From Paenibacillus sp. H1-7 (lineage in GTDB: Bacteria > Bacillota > Bacilli > Paenibacillales > NBRC-103111): a DNA stretch of 64,000 bases. The notes beneath the pieces are model-generated. The model did not search any database. It was not told the origin of the DNA and saw nothing but the letters and a program-made list of their open reading frames with translations. Below are positions 63,376 through 64,000 of the stretch, one piece after another (the first letter of the stretch is position 1; the number at the start of each line of letters is the position of its first letter). The position numbers were made by a program, and so were the translations under genes. Location of the stretch: assembly GCF_022354825.1 (NCBI RefSeq), contig NZ_CP031168.1, forward strand, positions 2,233,501 through 2,297,500. Direction: 5' to 3'.

Positions 63376-63448
63376 AAGGTTCGATAGTGTGGAGCTGCCG
63401 CGAGGTCAGCTCTTCTTTGATGTTATTGAAGTAACTGGCAGTTTAATG
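63371..63448 (+). repeat. Dispersed hairpin repeat, copy Q (last seen)
   Basis: DR-L ACTAAAAGGTTCGATAGTG, hairpin GAGCTGCCGCGAGGTCAGCTC (63392-63412), DR-R GAAGTAACTGGCAGTTTAAT. The DR-L holds the lipoprotein stop codon. Confidence 0.7.
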
Positions 63449-63581
63449 TGAAAGTTGCCATCTGTGATTTTAATTAGACCGAACATCAGGGCAAAGTTAG
63501 GCTGAAGTTGAACTTCCGTTTACCTCCTGTTTACCTGCATTTCGTAAAATAAGGAAACGATAGAACTGGAGGTGATTGGCC

Positions 63582-64000
63582 ATGACCAAGAAGAGAACAT
63601 GGTGGTTGTCAAAGAAATGGGGATTTGCAGCATCTGTTGCCTTACTTCCATACGCGGTAATAAAGACGCTTTGGGCGAATGGAGTCGTCATTCTCGTTTC
63701 GGAGGAAGGAATCGCGGAACTGCACGCCTCTATGAAAAGCGCAGATCCGGTTAGCGCATTTCTATACGCCAAGGGCATCGACATAACCGCTGTGTTGGCT
63801 CTCATCGCTTCTACTCTTGCGGTTGCTCTGGTCCAAGATTGGGGACACAGGATCCCGCGCTGGATGCTTCTCGTACCGGCGGGCTTGGGCGGAACATTCT
63901 TTATAAGTATCTGCCTCGCAACCTTCTACAAACTGACTGTCGGCACCATTCGCTTGACTGATATGCCGGAGTTTGACCCCTGGGTGCTGCTCCCTGTTTA
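63582..64000 (+). CDS. Multi-pass membrane protein, partial at window end
   Basis: ATG behind TGGAGGTGAT; the frame is open to the last base (139 codons). It has three hydrophobic segments so far (SVALLPYAVIKTLWANGVV, VLALIASTLAVALVQDWG, LLVPAGLGGTFFISICLATF). GC content is back to that of core genes, so the array may end before it. Function unknown. Confidence 0.65.
   Translation, partial: MTKKRTWWLSKKWGFAASVALLPYAVIKTLWANGVVILVSEEGIAELHASMKSADPVSAFLYAKGIDITAVLALIASTLAVALVQDWGHRIPRWMLLVPAGLGGTFFISICLATFYKLTVGTIRLTDMPEFDPWVLLPV

Larger units (their letters stand above)
52317..63448 (+). other. Array of small gene units bordered by DR-hairpin-DR repeats
   Basis: Thirteen repeat copies (X, F-Q) in 11 kb enclose mostly single small genes or gene remnants. 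The units are AT-rich compared with the sugar cluster on the left and have no common function. The order DR-R, gene, DR-L, hairpin, DR-R is the same throughout. No recombinase gene is visible apart from two IS3-family elements in the whole window. The array resembles a cassette array; its mechanism is unknown. Confidence 0.7.

Noticed and set aside
52317..63448. Classical integron with attC cassettes
   Set aside because: No intI-like tyrosine recombinase is in the window, and only some edges fit GTTRRRY. The paired ~22 nt direct repeats are not part of attC sites. I use the term cassette-like only.
52317..63448. CRISPR array
   Set aside because: The repeats are separated by intervals of hundreds to about 2300 bases holding genes, not by 30-40 nt spacers, and there are no cas genes.
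52317..63448. Ordinary rho-independent terminators only
   Set aside because: Some hairpins (copies X, L) do end in T-runs, but most do not, and conserved 20-nt repeats on both sides are not needed for termination.
1..64000. tRNA or rRNA genes, prophage, replication origin
   Set aside because: No tRNA-like cloverleaf ends, rRNA motifs, phage structural genes or DnaA-box clusters were noticed on reading; a tRNAscan or similar run would be needed to exclude a missed tRNA.

Overview
The window looks like a chromosome segment of a spore-forming, low-to-mid GC Firmicute of the Paenibacillaceae (Paenibacillus or Cohnella-like). Support: Lpl-type sugar ABC transporters without an ATPase gene, large membrane-bound AraC regulators, strong AGGAGG-type ribosome sites, catabolite (cre) operators, a perfect CIRCE operator, an ECF41 sigma factor and a spore-germination gene remnant. 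The species cannot be named from the sequence alone.

Layout. 1-4657: tail of a sugar-binding lipoprotein and a giant secreted heparinase-type polysaccharide lyase. 4796-6463: an IS3-family element lying inside the hairpin of a dispersed repeat. 6620-10477: an ECF41 sigma factor with an FAD oxidoreductase, preceded by a promoter that matches the ECF41 consensus, then a LuxR remnant and an FAD monooxygenase. 10815-14593: YHYH protein, WYL regulator, DinB protein, kinase remnant, orotate phosphoribosyltransferase. 15063-19118: secreted lamin-tail/metallophosphoesterase protein. 19547-23187: histidine phosphatase, Nif3-like protein, DUF3892 protein, erythromycin-esterase-like enzyme. 23434-25065: broken genes, including an IS1595 transposase.

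25365-52266 is a carbohydrate-utilisation supercluster. It has two Lpl-type transport modules, two 770-790 aa membrane AraC regulators, a GH106-like enzyme and three different enolase-superfamily acid-sugar dehydratases. After about 2.4 kb of gene debris come a cupin-AraC regulator, a GH130 enzyme, a DUF1861 enzyme and an orphan binding protein. With the lyase at the left edge, this suggests import and breakdown of a uronate- or rhamnose-containing glycan, with the acid sugars dehydrated inside the cell. The substrate is not fixed by the sequence.

52317-63448 is the most unusual part. A repeat made of a ~22 nt direct repeat (DR-L, CTAACGGGTACGATAGCTC...), a variable but covarying GC-rich hairpin and a second copy (DR-R, GCTAACGGGCAGGATAGTTC...) recurs thirteen times here and five more times at 4.7, 11.8, 14.6, 19.3 and 20.1 kb. 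Between successive repeats there is usually one small, unrelated, AT-rich gene: conserved hypotheticals, NUDIX enzymes, a CIRCE-controlled P-loop kinase, TetR plus a zinc-ribbon protein, an Imm11-like immunity protein, a lipoprotein. Several genes end on or within 10 nt of DR-L, and one is cut off just at DR-R. The arrangement resembles an integron gene-cassette array in a Firmicute, but no integrase is present and the core sites are not canonical attC sites. I could not assign it to any system I know.
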